A stretch of DNA of 64,000 nt, taken from contig NZ_JAAIKA010000001.1 in assembly GCF_011752015.1 (NCBI RefSeq), forward strand, positions 248,001-312,000. Reading direction: 5' to 3'. Positions 36,374 to 45,725 of this stretch are shown here, in pieces (position 1 is the first letter of the stretch; every line of letters begins with the position of its first letter). Origin of the DNA: Canibacter zhoujuaniae. GTDB taxonomy: Bacteria; Actinomycetota; Actinomycetes; Actinomycetales; Microbacteriaceae. Below the pieces are notes generated by a model, which saw only the letters and a list, made by a program, of their open reading frames with translations, ran no database searches and had not been told where the DNA came from. The position numbers were made by a program, and so were the translations under genes.

Positions 36374-36835
36374 CTAACTCTCAACACGGAGAATATTACG
36401 GAAGTAAGCCTGAATGAGGTCTTTAGGGATAATTTCGCTGGACCCCTTACCAACTTGTACCCCCTTCTCCTGTCGAATCCGCTGCCAAGGTGTCCCAACT
36501 GCATGTGTCATATCACTCAACTCGTCACCAGAGAGTGAGCCATAGTTCCGAAGAACAGCTCCGACTATGACAGATTCCGTGCGGTTAAGATTGGTGGCGT
36601 CTCCAAGCGGAAGATCAGAGTCAGTAATGCTGTACGCGCCACGATGGCGGCAATACAAGGAGCGAGACACAGGGCCAAACTGCCACGCTTCGAAGTCCTC
36701 CTCAAAAAGAGGCTTTCCAGTCAAGGCTAGCACCCATCCTTGAGAGAAATAAGCAAGCTTCTGGAGCTTGCGAGTGGAGATACCATAGGAATAGTGTTTA
36801 AGAATCTCCTTAGAGACATCGAAAATATCAGCCAT
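36374..36835 (-). CDS. Panacea (DUF4065/SocA-like) antitoxin-domain protein
   Basis: The 153-residue protein matches the Panacea domain: KLQKLAYFSQGWVLAL near residues 23-38, FEAWQFGPVSRSLY near 48-61, and LSDMTHAVGTPWQRIR near 104-119. In known PanAT systems this domain neutralises very different toxins encoded next door. GGGAGGA precedes the ATG. It begins 21 bases after the stop of the upstream two-TM GAF-like gene on the same strand, so that gene is the natural candidate partner. Both lie inside a prophage remnant. Confidence 0.88.
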   Translation of the reverse strand: MADIFDVSKEILKHYSYGISTRKLQKLAYFSQGWVLALTGKPLFEEDFEAWQFGPVSRSLYCRHRGAYSITDSDLPLGDATNLNRTESVIVGAVLRNYGSLSGDELSDMTHAVGTPWQRIRQEKGVQVGKGSSEIIPKDLIQAYFRNILRVES

Positions 36836-36856
36836 GGTCGTCCTCCCTTCGTTCTT

Positions 36857-37753
36857 TCAGCTTACCCAGCCGCTCGGCAAGATGCCTTCGACACCCTGGA
36901 GCGAAGTTAACTCAGGGACAACATCACGGGCAGCACTTGGCAGCAAGTCAAGGCCGTGTGAGAGCAACGTCGCAACCGTTTGGCCGATCGCTTGATGTTC
37001 CTGTGTCCACAGCACGCGTTCACGAGAATCCACCATCAAGGCACCGAGATTTCGATGCTTACCGATTAGGGGAAACTCCATGTACGAGCACCAGACCGAG
37101 CCTTCGTAACGAGAGAAACGATCATCATCTTCTGGAACTAGCGAAAACGGCCTACTTGAGTGACCAAGTGCAATTTCAATCGCGTGGTTACTCGCTTTTT
37201 CACCCGGAATAAAGTACCTGCGTGGCACATCAAGTCGACCACGGGATCCGATAAGTTGCAAGTAGTGATCCGATCCTTCCAGGTTTTCACCTGGAGGCAC
37301 ATCGCTGATGTCTTCAAGCCGGTACAAGCACAGTCTCAGGCCATCCTCGGGAAACAAGTGAACACCTGCAGCTAGAACTGCATCCGTAAAAATTTCTGCA
37401 GTCTTCATGCCCCCATCGGAGGATGCGAGATTTAAAAGAGGCGTAATGATGCCGTCAAGGTGATCATTGAAGTTGGTGATGTGCTTATTGCGGCGTTTCT
37501 CGAGTTCTCTTGTGCGTCCATCAACCCACACTTGAAAACCCACAGCTGTTATAGCAGAAATGGTGATCAGGATTAATCCGAGTACCGATCGTGAAGTGAA
37601 TACTGCAGCCACGTCCACTAAGAGTGTACCGAGTGCACCAAAAATGATCGCTATTACCTGAACGCAATATACGGCGTAACGCAACAGATCAGATTTGCCC
37701 TTGAAATCTGACCATTCTTCTACCGATGACTTAGGGCCTTTCCTTCGCCGCAT
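36857..37753 (-). CDS. Two-TM membrane protein with C-terminal GAF-like domain, candidate Panacea partner
   Basis: This 298-residue protein has a charged N-terminus, two membrane helices at about residues 28-50 and 54-73, a charged linker (DGRTRELEKRRNKHITNF) and a soluble domain from about 95 to 275. The soluble part resembles a GAF domain, including a late MEFPLIGKHRNLGALMVDS segment and a helix after WTQEHQAIGQ, as in GAF ends. I know of no characterised protein with this layout. Pairing with a Panacea gene suggests a membrane-acting toxin or sensor-effector. The start codon lies in the arm of a 17-bp inverted repeat, and TAGAAT ends 6 bases before the ATG. Confidence 0.65.
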   Translation of the reverse strand: MRRRKGPKSSVEEWSDFKGKSDLLRYAVYCVQVIAIIFGALGTLLVDVAAVFTSRSVLGLILITISAITAVGFQVWVDGRTRELEKRRNKHITNFNDHLDGIITPLLNLASSDGGMKTAEIFTDAVLAAGVHLFPEDGLRLCLYRLEDISDVPPGENLEGSDHYLQLIGSRGRLDVPRRYFIPGEKASNHAIEIALGHSSRPFSLVPEDDDRFSRYEGSVWCSYMEFPLIGKHRNLGALMVDSRERVLWTQEHQAIGQTVATLLSHGLDLLPSAARDVVPELTSLQGVEGILPSGWVS

Positions 37754-37788
37754 ACCTCCATTCTACCCCGAAGGTATGCGGCGAAGGA
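37741..37788. repeat. Perfect 17-bp inverted repeat over the start of the GAF-like gene
   Basis: TCCTTCGCCGCATACCT (37741-37757) and AGGTATGCGGCGAAGGA (37772-37788) are exact reverse complements, separated by 14 bases. The left arm contains the ATG and first four codons of the GAF-like gene, and the spacer contains its -10 box. There is no T run, so it is not an ordinary terminator. It could be an operator, or an RNA hairpin that hides the start codon in read-through transcripts. Confidence 0.8.
37760..37765 (-). promoter_or_regulatory. -10 box TAGAAT of the GAF-Panacea pair, likely leaderless
   Basis: TAGAAT ends 6 bases before the ATG at 37753 and lies in the spacer of the inverted repeat. 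The GGAGGT in between is one base from the ATG, too close for a normal binding site. Confidence 0.5.
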
Positions 37789-37806
37789 GACTGCCCCAAG
37801 AGAGAT

Positions 37807-38001
37807 CTAGCGTCCATAGAGAAGGGCGGACAGATGCTCTAGCGCCTTAGCTCTACGCTTGTAGGCCATGGAGCGCTCAACGCGAAGCCGGTCGCAGATC
37901 GCAATGATGGCATCGGTTTGCATGGTGTCTTCACCTAGGTAAAAGGTCTCAACCATCCACCTCTCGTCACCGGACAGGGGTACCCAAGCGGGCAGGAACA
38001 C
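37807..38001 (-). pseudogene. ArpU/RinA-like phage regulator, N-terminally truncated
   Basis: The 64-residue frame reads like the C-terminal sigma-70-type helix-turn-helix of phage late-gene regulators (ArpU/RinA-like): LSGDERWMVETFYLGED followed by ICDRLRVERSMAYKRRAKAL and ending HLSALLYGR. Full members are about 130-150 residues; here the frame starts at a GTG and a stop lies six codons upstream, so the N-terminal half is missing. In phages this regulator commonly precedes HNH nuclease and terminase genes, which matches the HNH pseudogene nearby. Confidence 0.55.
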
Positions 38002-38271
38002 TGGGCGGTTAAAAGGTCACAAGATTCTTCTCTCTAATCTTGAATATGAATCAATCAAGCGGCTAAATCGTAGTTTGCGCGCATTTGATCCGGCGTGGCA
38101 TAAAGTCTCTGAGACATCAGGCAGCGTGCAGAGTATTTATAGGGCTGCAAAGAGGCAGCCCTACCTCACTCGAGACAGCTGCTGCTGGGCTCGCTAGCAT
38201 GCTGCGTGCTGGATGGCATGCGAAGACACTGAGGCATGCTGTGGAAGATGCCCGCCTTAAGGGTGGTGCGT
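38002..38271. other. Degenerate intergenic stretch at the edge of the prophage remnant
   Basis: No convincing gene is seen in these 270 bases. A forward frame at 38175-38280 reads LASMLRAGWHAKTLRHAVEDARLKGGAF, which looks protein-like and may be a fragment of a lost gene, but it has no proper start and runs into the GNAT gene. A 9-bp hairpin, TAGGGCTGC (38140-38148) with GCAGCCCTA (38155-38163), could end transcription from the GNAT side. Confidence 0.4.
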
Positions 38272-38715
38272 TTAGCCGAGCTCCAGAATTTTACGGTAGT
38301 GCTGCCCGATAGGCTCAAACCCGCGGTGATTGTAGAAGCGCCCGATGTGCGAAGTCATTGCAGACAGCTGACGCACGCCACGACCCATACAGTAGTGCTC
38401 ATTAGCCGCTACAAGGCGATCTCCGATGCCGTGACCGCGCACAGATTCATCAACAATTAACTCCTGCAGATGCGCTGTGAGGCCCGGTGCGTGCAGCAGT
38501 CGGGAGACGGTCATCAGGGAGTATCCGGCAACCCTGCCTTCATACTCCGCCACAAAAAGAACGTTGGTTTCTTGTTCACGATAACGCAGCACATTATCAA
38601 GCGCCACCGTGAATTCGTCAATGGTGATTGGTTCACGGCCTGTTACATACTGCGAGGCCAGCCCGAAGAGCTGTTTAGCATCTTCAGACTGGCCTCTGCG
38701 AATAGTGATAGTCAT
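38272..38715 (-). CDS. GNAT-family N-acetyltransferase
   Basis: A 147-residue GCN5-related acetyltransferase. The acetyl-CoA loop VDESVRGHGIGDRLVAA (Q/RxxGxG/A form) is near residues 84-100, preceded by the YSLMTVSRLLHAPGL strand region. The substrate is unknown. It starts 9 bases after the stop of ctaF and is probably transcribed with the oxidase genes, which may be chance rather than function. Confidence 0.88.
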   Translation of the reverse strand: MTITIRRGQSEDAKQLFGLASQYVTGREPITIDEFTVALDNVLRYREQETNVLFVAEYEGRVAGYSLMTVSRLLHAPGLTAHLQELIVDESVRGHGIGDRLVAANEHYCMGRGVRQLSAMTSHIGRFYNHRGFEPIGQHYRKILELG

Positions 38716-38724
38716 ACTGACATC

Positions 38725-39147
38725 TTAGCGCGCGAAGTTACCTCTGTAGTATTCGAAGATAAGACCGACAACGCCGAGCAGTGCAATAGGGCCGCCGTAG
38801 AATGCGAGCCAGTAGCCGTTAATGCACAGACCGAGAGTAACAACCGCGATACCGAATGCGAGAAGCAGCGGCCACCAGCTCCAAGGGCTGAATTCGCCGA
38901 TCTCAGGATCTGCGTCATCGATATCTGCCTCAGCCTGATCCTCAAGAAGCTGACCGCCCTGCTTGCGGTAGTTGAGGGTCAGGTAGCCAACGTAGAACAG
39001 CGCGAGGAACCCTGAGCCGGCAACTGCGAGGCTACCAGCCCACTCAACCTCACCGTTGTAGGCGATCATATGCCACACGGTGTACAGGGTTGCAATCACG
39101 AAGAAGTAGACGGCAAGCACCGAATAAATTACGATGTTCGATTTCAT
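38725..39147 (-). CDS. ctaF: Cytochrome c oxidase subunit IV (actinobacterial)
   Basis: CtaF is a small membrane subunit specific to actinobacterial aa3 oxidases. The 140-residue protein has four hydrophobic segments, at about residues 6-27, 36-56, 90-108 and 112-130, and the conserved EFSPWSWWPL motif before the third. It follows ctaD by 14 bases in the ctaC-ctaD-ctaF operon. Confidence 0.93.
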   Translation of the reverse strand: MKSNIVIYSVLAVYFFVIATLYTVWHMIAYNGEVEWAGSLAVAGSGFLALFYVGYLTLNYRKQGGQLLEDQAEADIDDADPEIGEFSPWSWWPLLLAFGIAVVTLGLCINGYWLAFYGGPIALLGVVGLIFEYYRGNFAR

Positions 39148-39161
39148 TGTTTACCTACCTC

Positions 39162-40802
39162 TTAGTGTGATGCTGTGACAGCTGGTCGTGGAGCAGGCTG
39201 CTCTACCCCGCTCACTTCTGGGTGGTGCAGGTCGAAAGCAGGAGACTCGCTGCGGATACGTGGGATTGAGTTGAAGTTGTGACGTGGTGGAGGGCAGCTT
39301 GTTGCCCACTCGAGTGAACGCCCGTAACCCCATGGGTCGTCAACTTCGACCTTCTTACCATTGCGCCAGGTGATGTAAACGTTGAGCAGGAATGGCAGCA
39401 TCGAAACTGCGATCAAAACTGATCCGACAGTTGACAGCTGGTTCATCCAGGTGACGCCGTCCTCTGGCAGGTAGCTGTAGTAACGACGTGGCAGAACCTT
39501 AACACCAATCCAGTGCTGCACGAGGAACGTAGCGTGGAAGCCGATGAACAGGATCCAGAACTGAATCTTGCCGAGGCGCTCATTCAAACGCTTACCGGTA
39601 AACTTTGGCCACCAGAAGTAGAACCCTGCGAACATTGCGAACACCACGGTGCCGAAAATCACGTAGTGGAAGTGCGCAACCACGAAGTATGAGTCTGACA
39701 GGTGGAAGTCGAGTGCCGGTGAGGCAAGGATAACACCGGTGAGACCACCGAAGATGAAGGTTACCAAGAACCCGAGAGCGTAGAGCATTGGGGTCTCGAA
39801 GGTGATGCTACCCCGCCACATGGTGCCGATCCAGTTGAAGATCTTCACACCGGTTGGCACCGCAATAAGCATTGTCATCAGCGCGAAGAACGGCAGCAAT
39901 ACCGAACCGGTTACGAACATGTGGTGCGCCCACACGGTCATAGACAGAGCAGAGATTGAGATTGTTGCGTAAATAAGTGTCTTGTAACCGAAGATAGGCT
40001 TGCGGCTAAAGGTTGGGAAAATCTCAGACACGATGCCGAAGAATGGCAGCGCGATAACGTAAACCTCTGGGTGCCCGAAGAACCAGAACAGGTGCTGCCA
40101 GAGAATTGCGCCGCCTGTTGCTGCGTCGTAAACGTGCGAACCGAAGATGCGGTCTGAGGCGAGTGCCAACATAGCTGCGGCAAGCACAGGGAAGATCAGA
40201 AGGATCAAGATTGAGGTGATGAGGGTGTTCCATGTGAACACCGACATGCGCCACATCGTCATGCCAGGAGCACGCATTGTCAGGATAGTGGTGATGAAGT
40301 TAACACCACCCATAATGGTGCCGAAACCACCGATGCCGAGGCCCAGCACCCACAGGTTTCCACCGATACCAGGTGAGAAGGTTTCGCTTGAGAGCGGTGC
40401 GTAGGCAAACCAACCGAATGAGGCCGCACCCTGCGGGGTGAAGAAACCACCAACAGCGATCAGTGAACCAAAGGTGTAGAGCCAGAACGCGAAAGCGTTA
40501 AGACGCGGGAAAGCCACATCAGGTGCGCCGATCTGCAGTGGCAGCAGCACATTTGCGAAGCCTGCAAACAGTGGTGTTGCAAACATCAGAAGCATGATTG
40601 TGCCGTGCATGGTGAACAGCTGGTTGAACTGTTCACGTGTGGCGACAACCTCGAGCCCCGGTGCCCACAGCTGTGCACGAATAACCAGAGCCATCAGGCC
40701 GCCGACTAGGAAGTACACGAAGGAGCTAATCAGGTACATGTACCCGATTGTTTTGTGGTCTGTTGACGTCAACCACGAAACGATTACGTTACCTTTTTTC
40801 AT
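39162..40802 (-). CDS. ctaD: Cytochrome c oxidase subunit I
   Basis: CtaD is the catalytic subunit with heme a and the heme a3-CuB centre. The 546-residue protein has twelve membrane helices. Ligand residues are present: His in FTMHGTIML, the CuB cross-linked His-Tyr in [11 protein letters not shown], the His-His pair in WAHHMFVTG, and His-x-His in [10 protein letters not shown]. The tail after about residue 520 is hydrophilic. It lies between ctaC and ctaF and needs hemes made by CtaA and CtaB. Confidence 0.98.
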   Translation of the reverse strand: MKKGNVIVSWLTSTDHKTIGYMYLISSFVYFLVGGLMALVIRAQLWAPGLEVVATREQFNQLFTMHGTIMLLMFATPLFAGFANVLLPLQIGAPDVAFPRLNAFAFWLYTFGSLIAVGGFFTPQGAASFGWFAYAPLSSETFSPGIGGNLWVLGLGIGGFGTIMGGVNFITTILTMRAPGMTMWRMSVFTWNTLITSILILLIFPVLAAAMLALASDRIFGSHVYDAATGGAILWQHLFWFFGHPEVYVIALPFFGIVSEIFPTFSRKPIFGYKTLIYATISISALSMTVWAHHMFVTGSVLLPFFALMTMLIAVPTGVKIFNWIGTMWRGSITFETPMLYALGFLVTFIFGGLTGVILASPALDFHLSDSYFVVAHFHYVIFGTVVFAMFAGFYFWWPKFTGKRLNERLGKIQFWILFIGFHATFLVQHWIGVKVLPRRYYSYLPEDGVTWMNQLSTVGSVLIAVSMLPFLLNVYITWRNGKKVEVDDPWGYGRSLEWATSCPPPRHNFNSIPRIRSESPAFDLHHPEVSGVEQPAPRPAVTASH

Positions 40803-40822
40803 TTCAGTATTTCCTCTTATGC

Positions 40823-41686
40823 CTAGTGGCCCTCAGGAGCGCTGGTGCCGGGCAGGTTCTGATTAGGGTTGTAGTCGACACTGAGCAGACCCTGATTCTC
40901 AGGATTCGCTGCAAGGCTCGCGATGTATGCATCGTACTCGTCCTGCTCGACCACCTTCACCTGGAAAAGCATGTTTGAGTGATATTCACCACAGAGCTCT
41001 GCACACTTACCAACAAATGTACCGGTCTTAGTTGGAGTGAAGTACATGTAGTTGGTCTTACCAGGAATCATGTCCTTCTTGTAGAGATACTCAACAACCC
41101 AGAATGAGTGGATCACGTCGCGCGACTCGAGCTTTACCTCGGTGCTCTTATTTACCGGCAGGTAGAGAGTCGGCATCGTGTCAGCAGTTGGTGAGCCGTT
41201 CTGATCGGTCTGCACCTGCACACCGGAGAAGTGAACATTCTCATCGGTGTAGTTGAAATCCCAAGCCCAGCGCTTACCGATAACCTCGATGCGGTTATCT
41301 GGGTTTGCAATAGGCTCTTCAATTGCAGACTGGGTTTTTGCGGTAAAAGCAAAGAAGCCAATGATCAGAATCACCGGGATCACAGTGAAGAGTGTTTCGA
41401 TCGGCATGTTGTAGCGCAGCTGCACAGGCACACCGGTCTCACCCTTGCGACGGCGATAAGCAATGGTAGCCCAAATCACGAGCGACCACGCAATGACACC
41501 AACAACAAGCAGCACGATCCATGAGGTGGTCCAGAGACCGATAATGCTGTCGGTGTGATTTGTCGCTCCCTCTGATCCTTCAGGAAGGAAGCCCCGGGTC
41601 TGGTTCGGTGTACAACCAGCAAGGAGAATGCCCGCACTGGCTACCGCAGCACCCGCTGCCCATTTCTTAAGACGTGTAGAACGCAC
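40823..41686 (-). CDS. ctaC: Cytochrome c oxidase subunit II
   Basis: CtaC carries the dinuclear CuA centre that receives electrons from QcrC. The 287-residue protein starts with a signal peptide ending in a lipobox LLAGC (Cys25), followed by two membrane helices (about 49-75 and 98-117). CuA ligands are visible: H193, C228, C232, H236 and M239. The start is a GTG with AAAGG upstream. It is first in the ctaC-ctaD-ctaF operon. Confidence 0.97.
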   Translation of the reverse strand: MRSTRLKKWAAGAAVASAGILLAGCTPNQTRGFLPEGSEGATNHTDSIIGLWTTSWIVLLVVGVIAWSLVIWATIAYRRRKGETGVPVQLRYNMPIETLFTVIPVILIIGFFAFTAKTQSAIEEPIANPDNRIEVIGKRWAWDFNYTDENVHFSGVQVQTDQNGSPTADTMPTLYLPVNKSTEVKLESRDVIHSFWVVEYLYKKDMIPGKTNYMYFTPTKTGTFVGKCAELCGEYHSNMLFQVKVVEQDEYDAYIASLAANPENQGLLSVDYNPNQNLPGTSAPEGH

Positions 41687-41822
41687 TGCTTACCTTTCAA
41701 GATGTGAACAAGCTGAAAGATTCTTCAAACCTGATTACTCCCTGATAGCTTACCGCCTTTCAGGGGATTTTCAGGACAAGTTTACCCGTATTGGCGTGTT
41801 TAATGTTTATCTAGGGAGTTTT

Positions 41823-42167
41823 TTAACTAAAACTGTCGCCGCAGGCGCATGATCCCTGGGCGTTTGGATTGTCAATTGTGAAGCCCTGTTTCTCAATTGT
41901 GTCTTCAAAACTAATTGTTGCGCCGTTTAAATAAGGGGCCGACATTTTATCGACAATCACCTCAACGCCGTCGTAGTCTACGATTGCGTCGTCTTCAAGC
42001 AGGCGTTCATCAAAATAAAGCTGGTAAATAAGACCGGAACAACCGCCCGGCTGCACGGCGATGCGCAAGCGCAGATCTTCACGGCCCTCTTGCGCAAGCA
42101 AGCTGGAAACCTTCTCGCGGGCTGCGTCAGTCAGCGCAACCTGATGCCCTAATGTATTGCCACTCAT
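41823..42167 (-). CDS. erpA: HesB/IscA/ErpA-type iron-sulfur insertion protein
   Basis: A-type carrier that delivers iron-sulfur clusters to target proteins. The three conserved cysteines are in GGCSGLIYQLYF and the C-terminal SCACGDSF. The start at 42167 gives 114 residues beginning SGNTLGHQVALT; the frame extends nine codons upstream but TAGAAT ends 7 bases before this ATG. The gene lies upstream of ctaC, separated by 136 bases. The symbol follows the closest actinobacterial usage; IscA would be an equally fair name. Confidence 0.9.
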   Translation of the reverse strand: MSGNTLGHQVALTDAAREKVSSLLAQEGREDLRLRIAVQPGGCSGLIYQLYFDERLLEDDAIVDYDGVEVIVDKMSAPYLNGATISFEDTIEKQGFTIDNPNAQGSCACGDSFS

Positions 42168-42174
42168 GGTGTTA

Positions 42175-42180
42175 ATTCTA
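42175..42180 (-). promoter_or_regulatory. -10 box TAGAAT of erpA, likely leaderless
   Basis: TAGAAT ends 7 bases before the ATG at 42167, which rules out the longer in-frame start at 42194. Confidence 0.5.
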
Positions 42181-42275
42181 CGCAGCGAGCGCATTTAGCG
42201 CACTCATTTAGCGTCCTTTTATATAAACTGTTTTAGTCAGCAAGTCTGAAAATAGCTAAGCCAAAGGAGCGTGTT

Positions 42276-42830
42276 TTGAACGCCGCAGAACCGAAGCCAG
42301 AAAACGCAAAGAAACAGCAGGGGAAGGGCCGCCCCACCCCAACGCGCAAACAGGCTCAAGCTCTGAAGGCACGCCCCCTTGTTGGCGATCGCTCGAAAGC
42401 TGCTCGTGCTGCTAGACGTGAAGCGGTCAGCCTTGAGCGTGAAAAGGTGCGTGCGGGTGTTGCCGCTGGTGACGAACGCTACCTCACTCCGCGCGATAAA
42501 GGCCCGCAGCGTAAATTCGTTCGTGACTATGTTGATGCGCGGTGGACGGTTGGTGAGCTGTTACTACCGTTCATGCTGGTAGTGCTTGTGCTAACTTTCT
42601 TCCCCACTAACATCGCAACATACGGAATTCTTGCGCTCTGGATCATGATTGCGTTCTTTATTGTTGACGCTATTTTCTTGAGTATCCAAATAAAGCGCGC
42701 CCTAACCAAGAAATTTGGCGCCGAAAATCTAAAGCGCGGCTACCGCTGGTACGCAATCAGCCGTGCGATGCAAATGCGTATCATGCGACTGCCTAAGCCA
42801 CAGGTAAAGCGCGGTCACTTCCCGCGCTAA
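42276..42830 (+). CDS. DUF3043 membrane protein
   Basis: This 184-residue protein matches the actinobacterial DUF3043. A basic N-terminal half (KGRPTPTRKQAQALKARPL) is followed by DKGPQRKFVRDYVDARW and two membrane helices at about residues 93-112 and 115-137, then a basic tail. The start is a TTG preceded by AAAGGAG. Function unknown. It is convergent with pyrD, with only 6 bases between the stops. Confidence 0.9.
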   Translation: MNAAEPKPENAKKQQGKGRPTPTRKQAQALKARPLVGDRSKAARAARREAVSLEREKVRAGVAAGDERYLTPRDKGPQRKFVRDYVDARWTVGELLLPFMLVVLVLTFFPTNIATYGILALWIMIAFFIVDAIFLSIQIKRALTKKFGAENLKRGYRWYAISRAMQMRIMRLPKPQVKRGHFPR

Positions 42831-42836
42831 CCTAAA

Positions 42837-43874
42837 TTAGACGTTACCGCGCCAGCCGCGCTTATACAGCTCTCGGTTAATTTTTGCGGCCCAGCGCGGG
42901 CCCTCGTAGATAAATGCGGTGTATCCTTGCACCAAATCTGCGCCCGCATTAAGACGCGCAATTACATCGTCTGCGGTTGTGACACCGCCGACCGAAATAA
43001 TGACAAAATCATTTTCCGGTGCGGCTTTGCGCACACGTTTGAGCACTTCGAGAGAACGATCCGCAAGGGGTTTGCCAGACAGGCCACCCGCGCCGATACG
43101 CTCTATCTCTGCATCTGATGTCTTTAGGCCGGTGCGCGCGATAGTTGTGTTGTGGGTGATGATTCCGGCGAGCCCAATTTCGGCCGCAAGCGCAACGATC
43201 CCGTCAATCTGCTCGTCATCTAGATCCGGCGCAATTTTGACAAGCACCGGAACCGATTCTGCAGCGGCGTGCACTGCTTCGAGTAGCGGACGCAGCATGC
43301 TCTCCTCCTGCAGGCCGCGCAGCCCCGGAGTGTTTGGTGATGACACATTAACCGCGATGTAATCTGCAAGATGCTTAAGCCGTTGTGTTGAGTCGACATA
43401 GTCAGCAACCGCATCTGCAACCGGCGTGATGCGGCTCTTACCAATATTGACGCCAATTACCGGACGGTGCTTATTGCGTCGAGCTTTCGCAATCCGTGGC
43501 GCAGCGGCCGCCGCCCCGCCGTTGTTAAAACCCATCCTGTTTATCAGCGCACGATCTTCGACCAGACGGAATAGCCGCGGTTTTTCGTTGCCCTCCTGTG
43601 GGTGCTTGGTGAGGGTGCCCACCTCAACATGCCCGAAGCCCAAAGCTCCAAGACCAATAATCTCTTCAGCGTTTTTATCAAAGCCTGCGGCTAAGCCGAA
43701 CGGTGACGGAAAAACAGTTCCGAGAGCACGCACGCGCAGTGCGGGATGCGGCTGTGTAAAACGCCGCAAAACAGGCGCAAACGGCGGCAGTGCTTTCAGC
43801 ACACCAGAAACCAGTTTGTGAGCTGTTTCAGCGTCAATGCGGCGGAAGAAATTATTAAAAATGAACTGATACAT
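42837..43874 (-). CDS. pyrD: Dihydroorotate dehydrogenase (quinone), class 2
   Basis: PyrD oxidises dihydroorotate to orotate in pyrimidine synthesis, passing electrons to menaquinone. The 345-residue protein is the membrane-associated class 2 form: N-terminal helical extension (FNNFFRRIDAETAHKLV), FMN-binding GLAAGFDKNAEEI near 61-73, GFGHVEVGTLTKHPQ near 79-93, and VNVSSPNTPGLR with the catalytic Ser. It lies between DUF3043 and nrdR. Confidence 0.96.
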   Translation of the reverse strand: MYQFIFNNFFRRIDAETAHKLVSGVLKALPPFAPVLRRFTQPHPALRVRALGTVFPSPFGLAAGFDKNAEEIIGLGALGFGHVEVGTLTKHPQEGNEKPRLFRLVEDRALINRMGFNNGGAAAAAPRIAKARRNKHRPVIGVNIGKSRITPVADAVADYVDSTQRLKHLADYIAVNVSSPNTPGLRGLQEESMLRPLLEAVHAAAESVPVLVKIAPDLDDEQIDGIVALAAEIGLAGIITHNTTIARTGLKTSDAEIERIGAGGLSGKPLADRSLEVLKRVRKAAPENDFVIISVGGVTTADDVIARLNAGADLVQGYTAFIYEGPRWAAKINRELYKRGWRGNV

Positions 43875-43883
43875 AGTGCGACT

Positions 43884-44393
43884 CTAACTGTTATTTTCGG
43901 TCAGTTGATCCTCTGTATGACTGTTGCTGCTCTGAACGCCCTCTGCAGCCTCTTCAGCCCGTAGACCAGCGATTGCAGACTCAAAATCGCTTAAACTTTC
44001 AAAGTTTTCATAGACGCTCGCAAAGCGTAGGTAGGCGATCTGATCGAGTTTGCGGAGAAAAGGCAGGATCGCAAGCCCAACCTCTTTTGCTTCAACCTGC
44101 GCTGCACCGGTTGCACGCAGATTGTCTTCAACCTGCTGCGCTAAAAGTGACAGCTCAGCTTCAGTTACCGGGCGCCCCTGACAGGCCTTTTTAACACCTT
44201 CAATCACTTTAGAGCGCAAAAAAGGCACAACCGCTCCCCCACGTTTTAACACTGTGAGCGCAGCTGTTTCTGAAGTTGTAAACCGCTTCCCGCAGTTTGG
44301 ACACTCGCGCCGGCGTCTGATTAGGGTGCCCTCGTCAGTTGTGCGGGTGTCTATCACACGCGAATCAGGGTTGCGGCAAAACGGGCAGTTCAT
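43884..44393 (-). CDS. nrdR: Transcriptional repressor NrdR
   Basis: NrdR represses ribonucleotide reductase genes when ATP/dATP levels signal sufficiency. The N-terminal zinc ribbon has CPFC (residues 3-6) and CPNC (31-34), with [20 protein letters not shown] between, and the ATP-cone follows at about 48-138. The start overlaps the hisD stop, so the two are translationally coupled. The 169 residues include a short acidic tail. Confidence 0.96.
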   Translation of the reverse strand: MNCPFCRNPDSRVIDTRTTDEGTLIRRRRECPNCGKRFTTSETAALTVLKRGGAVVPFLRSKVIEGVKKACQGRPVTEAELSLLAQQVEDNLRATGAAQVEAKEVGLAILPFLRKLDQIAYLRFASVYENFESLSDFESAIAGLRAEEAAEGVQSSNSHTEDQLTENNS

Positions 44394-45700
44394 TAGCTGG
44401 TGCCTCCAAAGCGAACGGCTGCGGCTGCTCCGTGGGCGGGCAAGCCCTCTGCGTCAGACATGGTCAACAGCGGATCGAGAACGTGCTGCAACCCTGCTTT
44501 AGAGTAGTTAATTACCTGTTGCGGGCGCAGAAATGTGTGTGCGCCAAGCCCAGAATTAAAGCGTGCTGTGCCGCCGGTCGGTAAAACATGGTTGGAGCCG
44601 GCCATGTAGTCACCCAAAGACACAGGAGCGTAAGGCCCGATGAAAATTGCGCCGGCGTTGCTGATTTCAGAAGCAAGTGCCTCAGCATCTGCGGTTTGGA
44701 TCGAGAGATGCTCTGCCGCATAAGCGTCTGCTACTGCGATCATCTCTTGTCGGTCGCGCACCAGTATCACTCCGGACTGCGGCCCTTCGAGAGCGCGGGT
44801 GGCCCGCTCTCGATGCTCGGTTATCGCCAACTGCTGCTGCAGCTCGGCTGCACAGGCTGCAGCAAACTCTTGAGAGTCGGTCACCAGCACCGAAGCAGCA
44901 GCTTCGTCATGCTCTGCCTGGCTGAGCAGATCAGCCGCCACAAAACGCGCCTCTGATGTGCTGTCTGCGAGCACCATAATTTCAGTTGTGCCCGCCTCAG
45001 AGTCGATCCCCACAACGCCGTTAACAGCGCGTTTTGCCGCCGCAACAAAGATGTTTCCGGGGCCGGTGATAACATCGACAGACTCCAGGCCGATGTCAGG
45101 CACACCATACGCCATCGCCGCAATTGCACCGGCGCCGCCAATAGCGTAAACCTCATCGACACCGCAGAGCGCCGCCGCCGCCAGGATTGTCGGGTGCACA
45201 GAACCGTTTTCTGGCTGCACAGGTGAGCAGATAACCAGTGACTCAACCTTCGCGGCCTTCGCGGGCACCGCATTCATTATGACGCTAGACGGATAGACTG
45301 CTTTTCCGCCCGGCACATAGAGGCCGACACGCGAAACCGGCTGCCACCGCAGCGACACCTCAGCTCCAGTGCCAAAGTTTACTGTTTGTGCAGCAGGAAT
45401 CTGCGCGAGAGAAGCAGCGTGCACGCGCTCCACCATCGTCTTTAAAGCATCCCGTAGTGCCGGATCGAGCGAGTCAAGCGCAGCGGTAATTTCACTTTCA
45501 GGCACTCTAAGAGCGTGACCTGCAACACCGTCAAACCGTTCCGCCTGTTCACGCAGGGCTTTTTCACCCTCGAGACGCACAGCATTTATCAAAGCAGTAA
45601 CCTGCTCTTGCGCTTCAGTTGCACCCAGTGCAGCACGTGGTACGCTGTTGAGCAGTCGCTGCTTATCACCGGTTTTTCCGGTCAGATCTATAAATCGCAT
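44393..45700 (-). CDS. hisD: Histidinol dehydrogenase
   Basis: HisD catalyses the last two steps of histidine synthesis. The 435-residue protein has [16 protein letters not shown] near 121-136, [12 protein letters not shown] near 226-237, and AEHDEAA with the zinc ligand histidine. It is separate from other his genes, and is coupled to nrdR downstream. TAGAAT (45715-45710) lies 9 bases before the ATG, with no ribosome binding site in between. Confidence 0.97.
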   Translation of the reverse strand: MRFIDLTGKTGDKQRLLNSVPRAALGATEAQEQVTALINAVRLEGEKALREQAERFDGVAGHALRVPESEITAALDSLDPALRDALKTMVERVHAASLAQIPAAQTVNFGTGAEVSLRWQPVSRVGLYVPGGKAVYPSSVIMNAVPAKAAKVESLVICSPVQPENGSVHPTILAAAALCGVDEVYAIGGAGAIAAMAYGVPDIGLESVDVITGPGNIFVAAAKRAVNGVVGIDSEAGTTEIMVLADSTSEARFVAADLLSQAEHDEAAASVLVTDSQEFAAACAAELQQQLAITEHRERATRALEGPQSGVILVRDRQEMIAVADAYAAEHLSIQTADAEALASEISNAGAIFIGPYAPVSLGDYMAGSNHVLPTGGTARFNSGLGAHTFLRPQQVINYSKAGLQHVLDPLLTMSDAEGLPAHGAAAAVRFGGTS

Positions 45701-45725
45701 AATTAGCTAATTCTACCGCGCAAAA

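Noticed and set aside
39938-41524. Long open frames opposite ctaD and ctaC
   Set aside because: They are shadows of highly conserved oxidase genes, without ribosome binding sites or recognisable motifs.
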